A DNA stretch of 26,747 nt from Bacteroidia bacterium (GCA_025996815.1 BNTT01000031.1:1-26747), one strand, 5' to 3'. Shown: positions 1-9,003, counted from the first letter of the stretch. A program made the numbers and translations. Notes: generated from the sequence alone by a model not told the origin.

Positions 1-1617
1 GAAAATGTGGATGAAGATGAAGCGGGCGTGAATGGGCGCATCACAGAGGATGACCAGAAAACAACACGTCGCTACACCAACCAAATTCTTCGCTTCAACA
101 ACTCGTTTGGCGTACACTCGGTGAATGCTTTGGTGGCTTATGAGTTCCGTGATTATGAATATAAGAGTTTGTCGGTGGCAGCTACGGGTGTTGCTCCCGG
201 CTTTGATGTGTTGGACATAGCCGCTAAACCGGAAAAAACGAAGGGGGTAGTCAATACTTCCGCCGTTCAATCCGTCCTCTTCAATGCCAACTATGCCTAC
301 GACAGCAAATACTTGGCTCAGTTCTCTGCCCGCCGAGATGGCTCCTCCAATTTGGGGGACAACGCCAAGTATGGCAATTTCTTCTCTATCAGCGGCGGTT
401 GGGTCATCAATCGGGAAGACTTTTTTCAAGCCGATTGGGTGGATTTGTTGAAAGTGCGTGCTGCTTATGGGTCGGTGGGTAACCTCCCAACGTCTTTGTA
501 TCCGCAGTATGACCTCTATTCTACTTCAACATCAGCCAGTTACAATGGAATACCCGGCTTTTCCCTTTCGCAAATAGGCAATAAAGATTTGACTTGGGAG
601 AAGACCAACACCTTGGGTATTGGTGTGGATTTCAACTTCTTGAATCGTTTCCGTGTCAATTTGGATTACTACAACAAATATACCGACAACATTCTGTTTC
701 AGGTGCCTGTTACCGGTCTTACCGGTGTAACGAACATCTGGCAAAATATTGGCGAAATGGAAAACAAGGGCTTTGAAGTGCAGTTGGGTGCCGATGTTAT
801 CAAAAGTAAGGATTGGAATTGGTCAATTGATTTCAACTTGGGCTTAAACCGCAATGAGGTGAAGAAACTGTATCAAGGCAAAGAACAAATAATTGTAGGA
901 GATGGAAGCGGCATTTCCGGTTCAGCCTCAAAACTGTTGAAGCCGGGCTACGATGTAGATACATGGTATGTTCCCGAATGGGCGGGCGTGAATCCCGAAG
1001 ACGGTGCCCCTCAATGGTATAAAACCGATGATGCGGGAAATCGTGTGATTACTTCTAAATATGCAGACGCCAACCAAGTGACGGCAGGTGCTTACACACC
1101 CGATTTTTTCGGCGGCTTCTCTACCAACGTGGCATGGAAGCAGATTGACCTGAATGCCGTGTTTGGCTATTCGGTTGGGGGCAAAATTTACAACTATTCC
1201 CGTCTGGAATATGACTCCGATGGTGCCTATACCGACCGCAATCAAATGAAGTTGATGGATGGATGGAGCCGCTGGGAAGAACCGGGCGATATAGCAACGC
1301 ACCCCATAGCATCTTACAACAACAAATCCAACTCGGAGAAGGTGTCTTCCCGTTTTCTGGAAGATGGCGGCTACTTTAAACTGCGCAGTTTATCGGTGGG
1401 CTACAATATTCCGTTGCCTCAGTGGCAGATACAGAATGTTCGCCTCTCGTTTACCGCCGAAAACCTGTTTACCATCACCGACTACTCCGGCGTTGACCCG
1501 GAAATTCCAGTGAGAGAGGATAGCAACACGAACACGAGCCGAGTTACCGGTGTGACGGGCGTGAGCAATTATCCGATTACGCGCAAGTTTATGTTTGGTC
1601 TCAATTTTACATTTTAA
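1..1617 (+). CDS. SusC/RagA-like TonB-dependent outer-membrane receptor, C-terminal part (5' end outside window)
   Basis: The frame is open from base 1, so this is the last 538 residues of a longer protein; SusC proteins are usually about 1000 residues. The signal peptide, carboxypeptidase-regulatory-like domain and plug lie outside the window. What remains is the beta-barrel: alternating aromatic/polar strands, repeated Asn/Tyr/Asp-rich loops, and a final strand ending in Phe-Thr-Phe, typical of TonB-dependent barrels with a C-terminal aromatic residue. Family knowledge: SusC imports oligosaccharides across the outer membrane, powered by TonB, with a SusD lipoprotein as lid. A susD-like gene follows after 12 nt, so the two are one operon. 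The substrate cannot be read from the barrel; the downstream fucosidase hints at a fucosylated glycan. Confidence 0.93.
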   Translation, partial: ENVDEDEAGVNGRITEDDQKTTRRYTNQILRFNNSFGVHSVNALVAYEFRDYEYKSLSVAATGVAPGFDVLDIAAKPEKTKGVVNTSAVQSVLFNANYAYDSKYLAQFSARRDGSSNLGDNAKYGNFFSISGGWVINREDFFQADWVDLLKVRAAYGSVGNLPTSLYPQYDLYSTSTSASYNGIPGFSLSQIGNKDLTWEKTNTLGIGVDFNFLNRFRVNLDYYNKYTDNILFQVPVTGLTGVTNIWQNIGEMENKGFEVQLGADVIKSKDWNWSIDFNLGLNRNEVKKLYQGKEQIIVGDGSGISGSASKLLKPGYDVDTWYVPEWAGVNPEDGAPQWYKTDDAGNRVITSKYADANQVTAGAYTPDFFGGFSTNVAWKQIDLNAVFGYSVGGKIYNYSRLEYDSDGAYTDRNQMKLMDGWSRWEEPGDIATHPIASYNNKSNSEKVSSRFLEDGGYFKLRSLSVGYNIPLPQWQIQNVRLSFTAENLFTITDYSGVDPEIPVREDSNTNTSRVTGVTGVSNYPITRKFMFGLNFTF

Positions 1618-1629
1618 TAAATTAACAAT

Positions 1630-3381
1630 ATGAAAAAAATATATTTAATAATTGTAGCCGCAGCCTGTGTGTTCACAGCCTGCGACATAGACAGGTTCCC
1701 CTCCACCTCACAGACGGCGGAAGCAATCACGGAAAATCCGGATGCCACTTTCAACGGATTGTTGAATGGTGCCTATTCTCAGTTGAAAGGATGGTCAGAC
1801 GTGATGCACCGTTGCGGTGAGTATGCCGGCGATAATATGATGATACGCGGGAGTTCATCCGATGCGTTTTACCAATTTATTTCCTATTCGCGCACACCCG
1901 GCAATGGACGTCTGCAAACATTTTGGGATAATAGTTACAAAGTAATCGCTCAGACTTCCAATATCATGGCATTGGTGCCTGAAGGAAAGGGTGATGCTAT
2001 TGACAGCAAGTTAGGCGAATGTTATTTTCTGCGCGGCATGATGTATTTCTATCTGTGCCGTGCTTATGGTCGCCCGTACTATCAAAGTCCGGCAACAAAT
2101 CTCGGTGTGCCTATTGTGAATGGCACGCCTGACGATATGTTTAATCTCGCGTTGCCCGACCGTGCCACCGTGAAGGCAACTTACGAACAAGCGGTCAATG
2201 ACTTGAAGAAGGCAGCAGACCTCATCAGCGCGAATCAAGGTCCCTCGCGTGCGTCCAAAGAAGCCGCTTGGGCACTGCTCTCCCGTGTCTATCTGTATAT
2301 GAGTGGCACATGGGATAGCCCCAATGCCGAATATGCACAAAAGGCGGTTGAATATGCCGACAAGGTGATTGATTCGGAAACTTATGAGCTGTTAGAGCGT
2401 ACCCGTTTTATGAAGTACAACACGATACTTCCGGAAGAAAATGTTGAATCTATCTTCGTAGTAAAACGTGTAGCCTCCGAGTTTTCGGGTTATGACCATT
2501 ATTATGGTATCGGTGGTATGTATGCCAATATCGGCGGTATGGGCTGGGGCGAAATGTATGCAAGTGCCAAATACATTGCTTTATTGGACGAAACAGGGCG
2601 CAACGACTGGTACAAAGGCAAAATTGTAGATGCCCGTGCCGCCTTCATCGAGCCGACTTATAAATCCGCAGAACAACCCGTTTTCCGTTTCATCAAGAAT
2701 GTGTATAACACAGATGGTGTGCAGACCAACTTCAATTATGTGCAGGCAGACGTGGTTGTCAATGGTAGCACCGCCACTTGCAAAGAAACCGTAAGCGGGG
2801 TAACTACCGATTACACGCTAACTCCGGTAGATGTGGAACAGGGCATTTGGTCGATTGACTACAAAGATGTTAAACCGGACGGCACGTTTATCAAAGACGT
2901 AACCTATACCGGCTACATCGACCAATACATCAATCTAAACCGCGTCTATCCGCAGTTCTACATCGTGAAGTGCTCACGTGAAGGCGAAGATTCGCACCTG
3001 CATTCGCCGGTAATCTCGCGTTTGGCAGAGGTCTATCTCAACAAGGCAGAGGCAGCCGCCAAAACAGGCGATTATGCAACGGCAGTGGCAGCCCTGAACC
3101 TCGTGCGCGAACGTTCCCTCCCGGGCGAAGGCTACGCATCGCTGGATGCCGCCAATGCCGAACAACGGATTGAAAAAGAACGCACCCTGGAATTGGCTTT
3201 TCAGGCAGAACGCAGCTACGACGTGTATCGCAACGGTCGCGCCCTGACCCGTCAATATCCCGGTCCGCACGCCGCGATGGAAGACATACTGCCAACAGAT
3301 TACCGCGTGGTGTATTACATCCCGCAAAATGCCATCAATTCTTATCCGGGAACGCTGACGCAAAATCCAACATCAAACTAA
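1630..3381 (+). CDS. SusD/RagB-like outer-membrane glycan-binding lipoprotein
   Basis: 583 residues. It begins with a lipoprotein signal: a Lys-Lys start, a hydrophobic stretch and the lipobox FTAC with Cys18, then Asp19. The N-terminal half has the SusD pattern of TPR-like helices, including the motif around residues 135-160 that reads RGMMYFYLCRAYGRPYY. The C-terminal RagB/SusD segment (about residues 465-583) has SRLAEVYLNKAEA and a helix rich in Glu and Arg. It is the expected partner of the SusC barrel 12 nt upstream, binding glycan at the cell surface and capping the transporter. Length is normal for the family. A strong terminator follows about 30 nt after the stop, so the visible operon ends here. 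Confidence 0.95.
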   Translation: MKKIYLIIVAAACVFTACDIDRFPSTSQTAEAITENPDATFNGLLNGAYSQLKGWSDVMHRCGEYAGDNMMIRGSSSDAFYQFISYSRTPGNGRLQTFWDNSYKVIAQTSNIMALVPEGKGDAIDSKLGECYFLRGMMYFYLCRAYGRPYYQSPATNLGVPIVNGTPDDMFNLALPDRATVKATYEQAVNDLKKAADLISANQGPSRASKEAAWALLSRVYLYMSGTWDSPNAEYAQKAVEYADKVIDSETYELLERTRFMKYNTILPEENVESIFVVKRVASEFSGYDHYYGIGGMYANIGGMGWGEMYASAKYIALLDETGRNDWYKGKIVDARAAFIEPTYKSAEQPVFRFIKNVYNTDGVQTNFNYVQADVVVNGSTATCKETVSGVTTDYTLTPVDVEQGIWSIDYKDVKPDGTFIKDVTYTGYIDQYINLNRVYPQFYIVKCSREGEDSHLHSPVISRLAEVYLNKAEAAAKTGDYATAVAALNLVRERSLPGEGYASLDAANAEQRIEKERTLELAFQAERSYDVYRNGRALTRQYPGPHAAMEDILPTDYRVVYYIPQNAINSYPGTLTQNPTSN

Positions 3382-3411
3382 GTAATTTGTCTGTATGCTG
3401 ATATAGTAATG

Positions 3412-3447
3412 AAAGAGGGCTGCCCCGCGTGGGTGGCTCTCTTTTTT
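3412..3447 (+). terminator. Rho-independent terminator after the susCD pair
   Basis: A 12-bp stem with several G-T wobbles: AGAGGGCTGCCC (3414-3425) pairs with GGGTGGCTCTCT (3431-3442) around the loop CGCGT, followed by a T run to 3447. It sits 30 nt after the susD stop codon. Confidence 0.85.
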
Positions 3448-3480
3448 ACAAGGTCTTGCAAAAATAATTTGCCAAAAACG

Positions 3481-3512
3481 TTTGTGTATTCCAAAAATAT
3501 GTTGTAATTTTG
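3481..3512 (+). promoter_or_regulatory. Bacteroidota-type promoter for the antitoxin gene
   Basis: TTTG at 3481-3484 and TAATTTTG at 3505-3512 (consensus TAnnTTTG) are 20 nt apart, the standard Bacteroides -33/-7 arrangement. The start codon of the antitoxin-like gene is 34 nt downstream. Confidence 0.75.
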
Positions 3513-3546
3513 CATCTCAAATTAATAATAAAAATACAAAAAACCG

Positions 3547-3774
3547 ATGTTAGCAACAAAAACAAAAAGAGAAGCAAGTGTTTTTGAAGAAAGTGTCTTT
3601 AATGAAATTGAGATACTCCATTCGGGGTATGCCGAGCAGCCCGAAGAAGAAGATTGGTTTGATGCCATGCCGGAGTATTGGCAACAACGCTTATTAGACA
3701 GTTTGGCACAAGCGGATGCGGGTTTGACAGTCCCTCATTCAGAGGTCAGAAAAAGATACGAAAAATGGCTTTGA
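3547..3774 (+). CDS. Small acidic antitoxin-like protein (RelB/ParD-type partner of a ParE-like toxin)
   Basis: 75 residues, acidic in the middle (EQPEEEDWF), with a C-terminal segment EVRKRYEKWL that resembles small Bacteroidota antitoxins in which a dimerisation region is followed by a toxin-wrapping tail. I assign the role mainly from context: it overlaps by 10 nt with a short frame whose start looks like a ParE-family toxin, the usual antitoxin-then-toxin order with translational coupling. It has its own promoter just upstream. No DNA-binding motif can be named with certainty. It may now be an orphan antitoxin, since the toxin is broken. Confidence 0.55.
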   Translation: MLATKTKREASVFEESVFNEIEILHSGYAEQPEEEDWFDAMPEYWQQRLLDSLAQADAGLTVPHSEVRKRYEKWL

Positions 3775-3942
3775 ATATTGATTGGACACTCATTGCCCAA
3801 GAAAACCTTGCGGCAATTTATGACTATCTGGAACAAAACTATACCGAACGAGAAATAAATCGTTTTTTCGACAAAGCTGTTTGATAATCGACAAAATCCC
3901 AATCGACTGGAATATCTGATAAAAACGGATTTGAGCAAATGA
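3765..3942 (+). pseudogene. Degraded ParE/RelE-type toxin gene
   Basis: Starts with ATG at 3765 inside the antitoxin gene. The first frame gives only 39 residues (MALNIDWTLIAQENLAAIYD and on to FFDKAV) and stops at 3884. The start matches the ParE pattern of a Trp followed by helices with AIYDYLEQNY. Near 3873 a one-base shift opens the next frame, which continues plausibly (KLFDNRQNPNRLEYLIKTDL) until TGA at 3940-3942. Even joined, the two parts give about 58 residues, short of the roughly 95-100 usual for ParE, so the beta-sheet that carries the active or gyrase-binding region is lost. I read this as a frameshifted and truncated remnant. Confidence 0.6.
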
Positions 3943-3997
3943 AACTATGCCAAGCGGGGCATAGAAATATGAATATTATTATAAATGATTATCGTAT

Positions 3998-5476
3998 ATG
4001 AACGCAAAAAACATTTTCATTTCAATGTTCTGCCTGCTATTGGCAGGGCAAGTGACGGCACAGGAAGCGGCGCGCATCCCGTTGGCGCACGGTGCGCACG
4101 GTGGCAAGCGCACCGATGCGGCAATGCAGCAGTGGCGCGAATATGGGTTGGGGCAATTTATCCACTGGGGCGTGTATGCCATTCCCGGCGGGCAGTGGAA
4201 CGGCAAAACATCGACCGGCGCAGCCGAATGGATTCGCTCGTGGAAAGATATGCCCAATGAGGTGTATGATAATTTGTATAAACAGTTCAATCCCACGGAT
4301 TTCGATGCCAAAAAATGGGCAGCACAAGCCAAACAAATGGGTGCCAAATATGTGATTTTCACGACCAAGCATCACGACGGTTTTTGTATGTGGCCCAGCA
4401 AATACACCAACTACACTATCGCCCACACGCCCTATAAAAAGGATATTGTGAAACAAGTGGTGGACGCTTATGCAGCTGAAGGCATTGATGTCTATCTCTA
4501 TTTTTCGATTATCGACTGGAGCCACAAGGGCTATCAAGCCGCCCCCGCCGCCAACGACAAGGACAAAGCCCGTTACGAAACATTTAAAACGTTCACACGC
4601 AATCAGTTAATCGAACTTCTGACCAACTATCCGCAAGCCAAAGGGCTGTGGTTTGACGGCTCGTGGGACAAGGCGTGGATTGAACAGGCGGCTTGGGTGG
4701 ACGATTTGGGTAAAGAACTGCGCGCGATGCACCCGGGCTTGATAATCGGTAGCCGCTTCCGCGCCGACGAGTTCGGAAAGCGTCACGAAGACAGCAATGG
4801 CGACCTGATTGACGACTACGACCAGCGTTACGAGCGCAACCTGCCCAATTCGTTGGCAGAACTGAAAGGCAACGATTGGGATTGCGCGATGACCATCCCC
4901 GAAAATCAGTGGGGCTACCACCACGATTGGTCGCTGTGGTATGTGAAAACGCCCTACGACCTGATTGAAATGATGGTGAAAGCCAATGCGCTGGACGGCA
5001 ATTTCGTGATTAATTTCGGTCCCGACGGCAAGGGCAACATCCGCAAGGAAGAGACAGACATCGCTCGCGGCATCGGCGAATGGATGGCTGTGAACAGTGA
5101 AGCCATTTACGGCACGCACCACTCGCTGTTGGAAAAACAGGATTGGGGCTATTCCACCCAGAGAAACAACAGCATCTATTTGACGGTTTTCAACAAGCCG
5201 ATGAACAATCTGGTGCGGGTGAAGTTGCCCAAAAACACGGACAAGGCACTTGTCTATGTCATCGAGAAGGCGCACCTGCTGTCGAACAAAGCCGCCGTCA
5301 AAATCAATGGCGACGGCAAGGCAGGCTCGTATTACCGCGACAAAACGGGAGCGTCGTATTACGACCTGCTCATTCCGGAGAGCCTCCAAACCACCACACA
5401 GCCCTTTGTGATAGTCATTCAACTCAAAGAGGTGGACAAAAAAAATCAGGATGATTATATGCAGGCGATAATTTAG
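3998..5476 (+). CDS. Secreted GH29 alpha-L-fucosidase
   Basis: 492 residues with a signal peptide (about residues 1-21, ending QVTA before Gln22), so it acts in the periplasm or outside. The (beta/alpha)8 catalytic domain shows the GH29 hallmarks: GQFIHWGVYAIPGGQWNGK (residues 52-70), TKHHDGFCMWPS (123-134) and GLWFDGSWD (216-224), whose Asp220 is the expected nucleophile. Further on, WDCAMTIPENQWGYH (294-308) and GNFVINFGPDGKG (334-346) are also family-typical. A short beta-sandwich ends the protein. It removes terminal alpha-linked fucose from glycans. It lies on the same strand as the susCD pair but is separated by a terminator and the toxin-antitoxin remnant, and I see no clear promoter of its own, so co-regulation is only inferred. 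Confidence 0.93.
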   Translation: MNAKNIFISMFCLLLAGQVTAQEAARIPLAHGAHGGKRTDAAMQQWREYGLGQFIHWGVYAIPGGQWNGKTSTGAAEWIRSWKDMPNEVYDNLYKQFNPTDFDAKKWAAQAKQMGAKYVIFTTKHHDGFCMWPSKYTNYTIAHTPYKKDIVKQVVDAYAAEGIDVYLYFSIIDWSHKGYQAAPAANDKDKARYETFKTFTRNQLIELLTNYPQAKGLWFDGSWDKAWIEQAAWVDDLGKELRAMHPGLIIGSRFRADEFGKRHEDSNGDLIDDYDQRYERNLPNSLAELKGNDWDCAMTIPENQWGYHHDWSLWYVKTPYDLIEMMVKANALDGNFVINFGPDGKGNIRKEETDIARGIGEWMAVNSEAIYGTHHSLLEKQDWGYSTQRNNSIYLTVFNKPMNNLVRVKLPKNTDKALVYVIEKAHLLSNKAAVKINGDGKAGSYYRDKTGASYYDLLIPESLQTTTQPFVIVIQLKEVDKKNQDDYMQAII

Positions 5477-5505
5477 GGGCTTCGCGGGTCAAAACCGCCA
5501 CGATG

Positions 5506-6435
5506 CTATTCCAGATTGTCTTTGCTGACACCATATTTTTCGGCACACGACGAATCGCCCGTCGGCTCCACGTGCACCACGATGTCATAGACATTTTCGA
5601 CGGACTGTTTGATGCTTTGTTCCACGGCTTCGGCTATTTGGTGGGCATCCCGGAGGGGCATTGCGCCATCGACTTCGATGTCTAACACGATGTTGTAGAG
5701 GTTGCCCACGCGACCGGAGCGGATGCGGTGGGGGTTGCTGGCTCCGGGCACAGTTTCCACTGCGGCGATGATTTTTTCATAGACCGAGGTGTCGTCCACA
5801 CCGTCCATCAGCACCAGATTGGCATCTTTGAAAATGCCTATCGACGTGAAAATGATGTAAATGCTTATCAACAAGGCAACTATCGCATCCAAAATGGGCA
5901 TATCGAAGAAATAAATCAACCCCAATCCCAGCAGCACGCCGAGCGAGATAATCACATCGTTGCGCATATTCACCGCATTGGCTTTCAGGAGGGGCGAATC
6001 AATTTTTTTGCCCTGCCGAAATTGGTAGAGAGCCAGCAAAAGTTTGCCGACGATGGAAATCAGCGTCACCCAAATGGCAATCAGCGGGGGCATAACCGCC
6101 TCCTGTGGCTGAAAAATATGCCGCACAGCGGTTAGAAACATCTGCCCGCCGGCGAAAAAAATCACGAAAGAGAGGATGGTGGACGCCACATTTTCCGCTT
6201 TTTTCTGCCCGAAAACGTAGCGTGCATTCGGCGGACGGTAGATTATCGGCGTGGCAATCAGCATCACCACCGACGTGACCACGTCTTGAGCCGAGTCTAT
6301 CCCGTCGCTCAGCACCGCCAGACTGCCCGAAATCATCCCCACCGTTATTTTCAACAGCGACAAAAAGGCATTGCCGAGGATGCTAATCCACGACGTGCGC
6401 TCCATCACTTGCTGCTTATTGTCCGATGTTGTCAT
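5506..6435 (-). CDS. Cation diffusion facilitator (CDF) metal efflux transporter
   Basis: About 309 residues from the chosen ATG at 6435 (MTTSDNK). An ATG at 6459 would add 8 residues and lengthen the overlap with the upstream gene; one at 6405 would remove the overlap. Six membrane segments are visible, followed by a cytoplasmic ferredoxin-like domain ending in HVEP. Transport-site motifs: LSDGIDSAQD in helix 2 (Asp47 and Asp51) and NAVNMRNDV in helix 5 (Asn156 and Asp160). Most zinc CDFs have His where Asn156 stands, so the metal may be Mn or Fe rather than Zn. CDF proteins export divalent metal in exchange for protons. It overlaps the end of the GH31-like gene and is probably the last gene of the ribH operon. 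Confidence 0.9.
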   Translation of the reverse strand: MTTSDNKQQVMERTSWISILGNAFLSLLKITVGMISGSLAVLSDGIDSAQDVVTSVVMLIATPIIYRPPNARYVFGQKKAENVASTILSFVIFFAGGQMFLTAVRHIFQPQEAVMPPLIAIWVTLISIVGKLLLALYQFRQGKKIDSPLLKANAVNMRNDVIISLGVLLGLGLIYFFDMPILDAIVALLISIYIIFTSIGIFKDANLVLMDGVDDTSVYEKIIAAVETVPGASNPHRIRSGRVGNLYNIVLDIEVDGAMPLRDAHQIAEAVEQSIKQSVENVYDIVVHVEPTGDSSCAEKYGVSKDNLE

Positions 6436-8449
6436 TCGCGGCTGGTGTTGGTTCCACATCTTCTTCCGGCTTCACATCTCCTTCTGTCGTCACATCTCCT
6501 TCCGGCTTCACATCTTCCGGTTTTACATCTTCCGGCTTCGCTGCCTCCACCTCGTCGCGCGCGAAAGAAAGCGTTTGCGCCTCTCCATCATACTCAATCG
6601 TGCGCACATTCACGAAGGGCAACGCATCGTCGATGCCTGTCGGATGGGCGCGTGTTACCAGCACCACCGTCATCGTGCGTTTGCGCGTCATACCCTGAAA
6701 TTCGCCCGTGCGCGCACCAATGAGCAGTTTCTTGGTGGCATTATCGTATGTAAATGGGATTTGCGTATATCGCCCTTTGAGGTAGTTGTAATTGATATTT
6801 TCGTCCTCGTAGAGGCTAAATTCGCCCTCGCCGCCGTCGTAAACAAAGACCGTCAAATTTTTCTGCGCCCCTTTGGTGTTTTGAATCGTGTCGCTGCCGA
6901 CCGGCAGGATAGACCCCGCGCGGGCAAACAGCGGCATACGGCTGTAAGGTGCTGAAACAGAGAGTTTTTGCCCCCCTTTTATCTGTCGTCCCGAATATAC
7001 GTCATACCAATTTTGTCCGTTCGGAAAATACACCTCGCGCCGCTCACTTTTGTGCTGATACACCGGGCAAACCATCAGCGCGGAGCCAAACATATACTGG
7101 TAGCTCACCGTTTGGGAGGCACTGTCCGCCGCAAAATCCATCATCAGGGGGCGCGTCATCGTGTAGTCGTCGAAATGGCTTTTCGCCACCAGACTGTAGA
7201 TGTAAGGCATCAGACGGTAGCGCAGACGGGTGTAATAGAGCATCGTCGAATAGGCATAGTGCCACTCCGGGGCTATATCCCAAGGCGCGCGGCGCGGCGC
7301 AGTGCCATTCGCCAGAAAAATCGGCGAAAACGCGCCAAATTGATACCAGCGCGTGTAGAGTTCGCGAAATTCTTCCGTATTATTGTTGCTTTCAGAGGAT
7401 TCAGTGGCTTTTTCGGGGATAAATCCGCCGATGTCGGTCGCCCAATAGGGTGTGCCGGACGCGGAGGCAGTAATCCCCGCGCCGATGGCGTTTTTCAAGC
7501 CTTCCCAACTGCTTGTGGTGTTGCCGATGCGCGAGATGACGGAATATTGGTGCAAAGCGGGTGATGCCGAGCCGTCGAAAATCACGACGCGGTGAAAATT
7601 GTCGGTGGCGCGCTGCCCCTCGTAGAGGCTTTTGGCGGCGGGTGAGGCGCACGAATCGCTCAGCCACCAAGCGTCCACGCCCTTGCTGAAGAGGTCTTTA
7701 TCCATCGTCCGCCAGTTGATTGGGGGGCGCACGGCGATGGCAAATTGCGCATTCAAACCGTGAATATCCTCAATCATCTCCGTCATATTATCAAGGGAGG
7801 TGGCGGTGTCGCCGGTCAGCACGATATTGTCTACAGGAAACCGGCGGTCGCGAAATTCTTTGACCTCGCCGCCACTTTGCCACAGTCCAAGTGCCCATTT
7901 GGGCAGGATTTGCGCCTTGCCGGTTACGGCACGATAGCCGCCAACAATCTCGCCCATCGTGTTTCCATACACAAGATAGTAGTCCAAATCGCCCTGCGGA
8001 GCGTTGTCGCGGAAAATGCCATACTTGTTGTTGCAAATGATGAACGACGGTGCGCTCGAAAACTGTTCGTCGTCCTTTTGTCCGGCTAAAATGATATTGC
8101 GGTCTTTGTCCATAAAAGTAACTTCGCCGTTGGCGAGCAGCACTTTCACCATCAGCGTGCCGGTTTTCAGGATGACATCATTGGAGGAGGACGAAAACGT
8201 CCACCCCGTCTGCATCCCCTGTGTGAACGTAGCCAACGCCGCTTCGTCGGTCGCAATCCGGCTGGCAGAGGAGGCTGACACGCGAATCACATGGTCGTTC
8301 ACCACTTGCAGGCGAATGGTTTTGATGCTATCGTCGGGCACATTTTTGAGATGAATGGTCACGCCGAAAAGTTCTTTTTCGACCGCAGAGTTGCAAGCGA
8401 CCAACAGCAGACAAAACGCGAGTAACAGATATGTGAATTTATGTTTCAT
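6416..8449 (-). CDS. GH31-family lipoprotein with altered catalytic motifs (possible pseudoenzyme)
   Basis: 677 residues with a lipoprotein signal (lipobox LVAC, Cys19). GH31 features are clear: [14 protein letters not shown] (183-196), PVDNIV (205-210), [10 protein letters not shown] (313-322), YWATDIGGF (335-343), the [12 protein letters not shown] region (367-378), and a C-terminal beta-domain with [10 protein letters not shown]. Key catalytic places differ from active alpha-glucosidases and xylosidases. The nucleophile motif, usually WWxDxxE, reads WWLSDSCAS (261-269). The acid/base motif, usually W-S/T-GD, reads SRIGN (306-310), with Asn310 where the Asp should be. Segments near residues 196-215 are shortened. 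The last 45 residues are an acidic repeat tail. Its start overlaps the end of ribH by 11 nt. It may bind rather than cut sugars, or use a shifted site. Confidence 0.82.
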   Translation of the reverse strand: MKHKFTYLLLAFCLLLVACNSAVEKELFGVTIHLKNVPDDSIKTIRLQVVNDHVIRVSASSASRIATDEAALATFTQGMQTGWTFSSSSNDVILKTGTLMVKVLLANGEVTFMDKDRNIILAGQKDDEQFSSAPSFIICNNKYGIFRDNAPQGDLDYYLVYGNTMGEIVGGYRAVTGKAQILPKWALGLWQSGGEVKEFRDRRFPVDNIVLTGDTATSLDNMTEMIEDIHGLNAQFAIAVRPPINWRTMDKDLFSKGVDAWWLSDSCASPAAKSLYEGQRATDNFHRVVIFDGSASPALHQYSVISRIGNTTSSWEGLKNAIGAGITASASGTPYWATDIGGFIPEKATESSESNNNTEEFRELYTRWYQFGAFSPIFLANGTAPRRAPWDIAPEWHYAYSTMLYYTRLRYRLMPYIYSLVAKSHFDDYTMTRPLMMDFAADSASQTVSYQYMFGSALMVCPVYQHKSERREVYFPNGQNWYDVYSGRQIKGGQKLSVSAPYSRMPLFARAGSILPVGSDTIQNTKGAQKNLTVFVYDGGEGEFSLYEDENINYNYLKGRYTQIPFTYDNATKKLLIGARTGEFQGMTRKRTMTVVLVTRAHPTGIDDALPFVNVRTIEYDGEAQTLSFARDEVEAAKPEDVKPEDVKPEGDVTTEGDVKPEEDVEPTPAANDNIGQ
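6455..6538 (-). repeat. Tandem short repeat encoding the acidic tail of the GH31-like protein
   Basis: Five imperfect 15- to 18-nt units encode [22 protein letters not shown] and KPEEDV (residues 638-665). Seen directly; such units can expand or contract by slippage. Confidence 0.75.
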
Positions 8450-8924
8450 TCATTTGCGCCATTTTGATGGCAGTGATTGCTGCCTCTACGCCCTTGTTTC
8501 CAAGTTTTCCTCCGGCGCGGTCGATGGATTGCTGCTCGTTGTTGTCGGTCAGCAGTCCAAAAATGTACGGCACATCGCCCTGCGCGTTGAGTGCGGCGAA
8601 GCCGTGCGTCACGCCCGAACAGACATATTCAAAATGCGGTGTTTCGCCCCGAATCACGCAACCCAAACCAATCACGGCGTTGGGACGCAACCTGTCGGTG
8701 GCACGCTTGGCAGCAAACACCAATTCAAAACTGCCCGGCACATGAATAACGGTGATGTTTTCCGCCTTTGCACCGTGCTCCAACAAGGTGTTGAAAGCCC
8801 CCTCGCGGAGTTTCGACGTGATATTGCCGTTCCATTCCGACACCACAATCGCAAACCGCATCGCCGAAGCATCGGGCACGGTCAACGGGTCGTAGTTGGA
8901 AAGCGGGTGGTTTGCTGTAGCCAT
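8439..8924 (-). CDS. ribH: 6,7-dimethyl-8-ribityllumazine synthase
   Basis: 161 residues, normal for RibH. It makes 6,7-dimethyl-8-ribityllumazine from 5-amino-6-ribitylaminouracil and 3,4-dihydroxy-2-butanone 4-phosphate, the step before riboflavin. Motifs seen: VSEWNGNIT (28-36), VPGSFEL (62-68), [16 protein letters not shown] (86-101) with His97 as the expected catalytic His, and the C-terminal NKGVEAA segment that binds phosphate. It lies 79 nt after the TPR gene, from which it is separated by a hairpin, and overlaps the start of the GH31-like lipoprotein by 11 nt. I see no FMN riboswitch in the short upstream gap. Confidence 0.97.
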   Translation of the reverse strand: MATANHPLSNYDPLTVPDASAMRFAIVVSEWNGNITSKLREGAFNTLLEHGAKAENITVIHVPGSFELVFAAKRATDRLRPNAVIGLGCVIRGETPHFEYVCSGVTHGFAALNAQGDVPYIFGLLTDNNEQQSIDRAGGKLGNKGVEAAITAIKMAQMNET

Positions 8925-8943
8925 AATTCAATTAAAAATTAAA

Positions 8944-8998
8944 AATTACGAATTACAAATTACGAATGGGAACAAACCGTAATTTGTAATTCGTAATT
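8944..8998. repeat. 21-bp perfect palindrome built from the AATTACGAATTAC repeat family
   Basis: The left arm at 8944-8964 begins AATTACGAATTAC; the right arm at 8978-8998 is its exact reverse complement; the spacer is 13 nt (8965-8977). Another CGTAATTCGTAATT unit and a TATTTTT follow on the right. Read on the minus strand it lies just after the TPR stop codon and is followed by TTTTTAATTTTTAATTG, so it could end or attenuate transcription into ribH. The left arm plus two more bases (23 nt, 8944-8966) recurs exactly inside priA. Confidence 0.85.
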
Positions 8999-9003
8999 CG
9001 TAA

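Noticed and set aside
3945..3964. Hairpin CTATGCC / GGCATAG before the fucosidase
   Set aside because: Only 7 bp with a 6-nt loop and no T run; could be chance, so not listed as a terminator.
4607..5422. A 271-residue minus-strand ORF opposite the fucosidase
   Set aside because: Antisense shadow in GC-rich coding DNA; the plus-strand frame has clear GH29 residues.
8355..8942. A 195-residue plus-strand ORF across ribH
   Set aside because: The minus strand encodes a complete, normal-length RibH; the plus frame reads as its complement.
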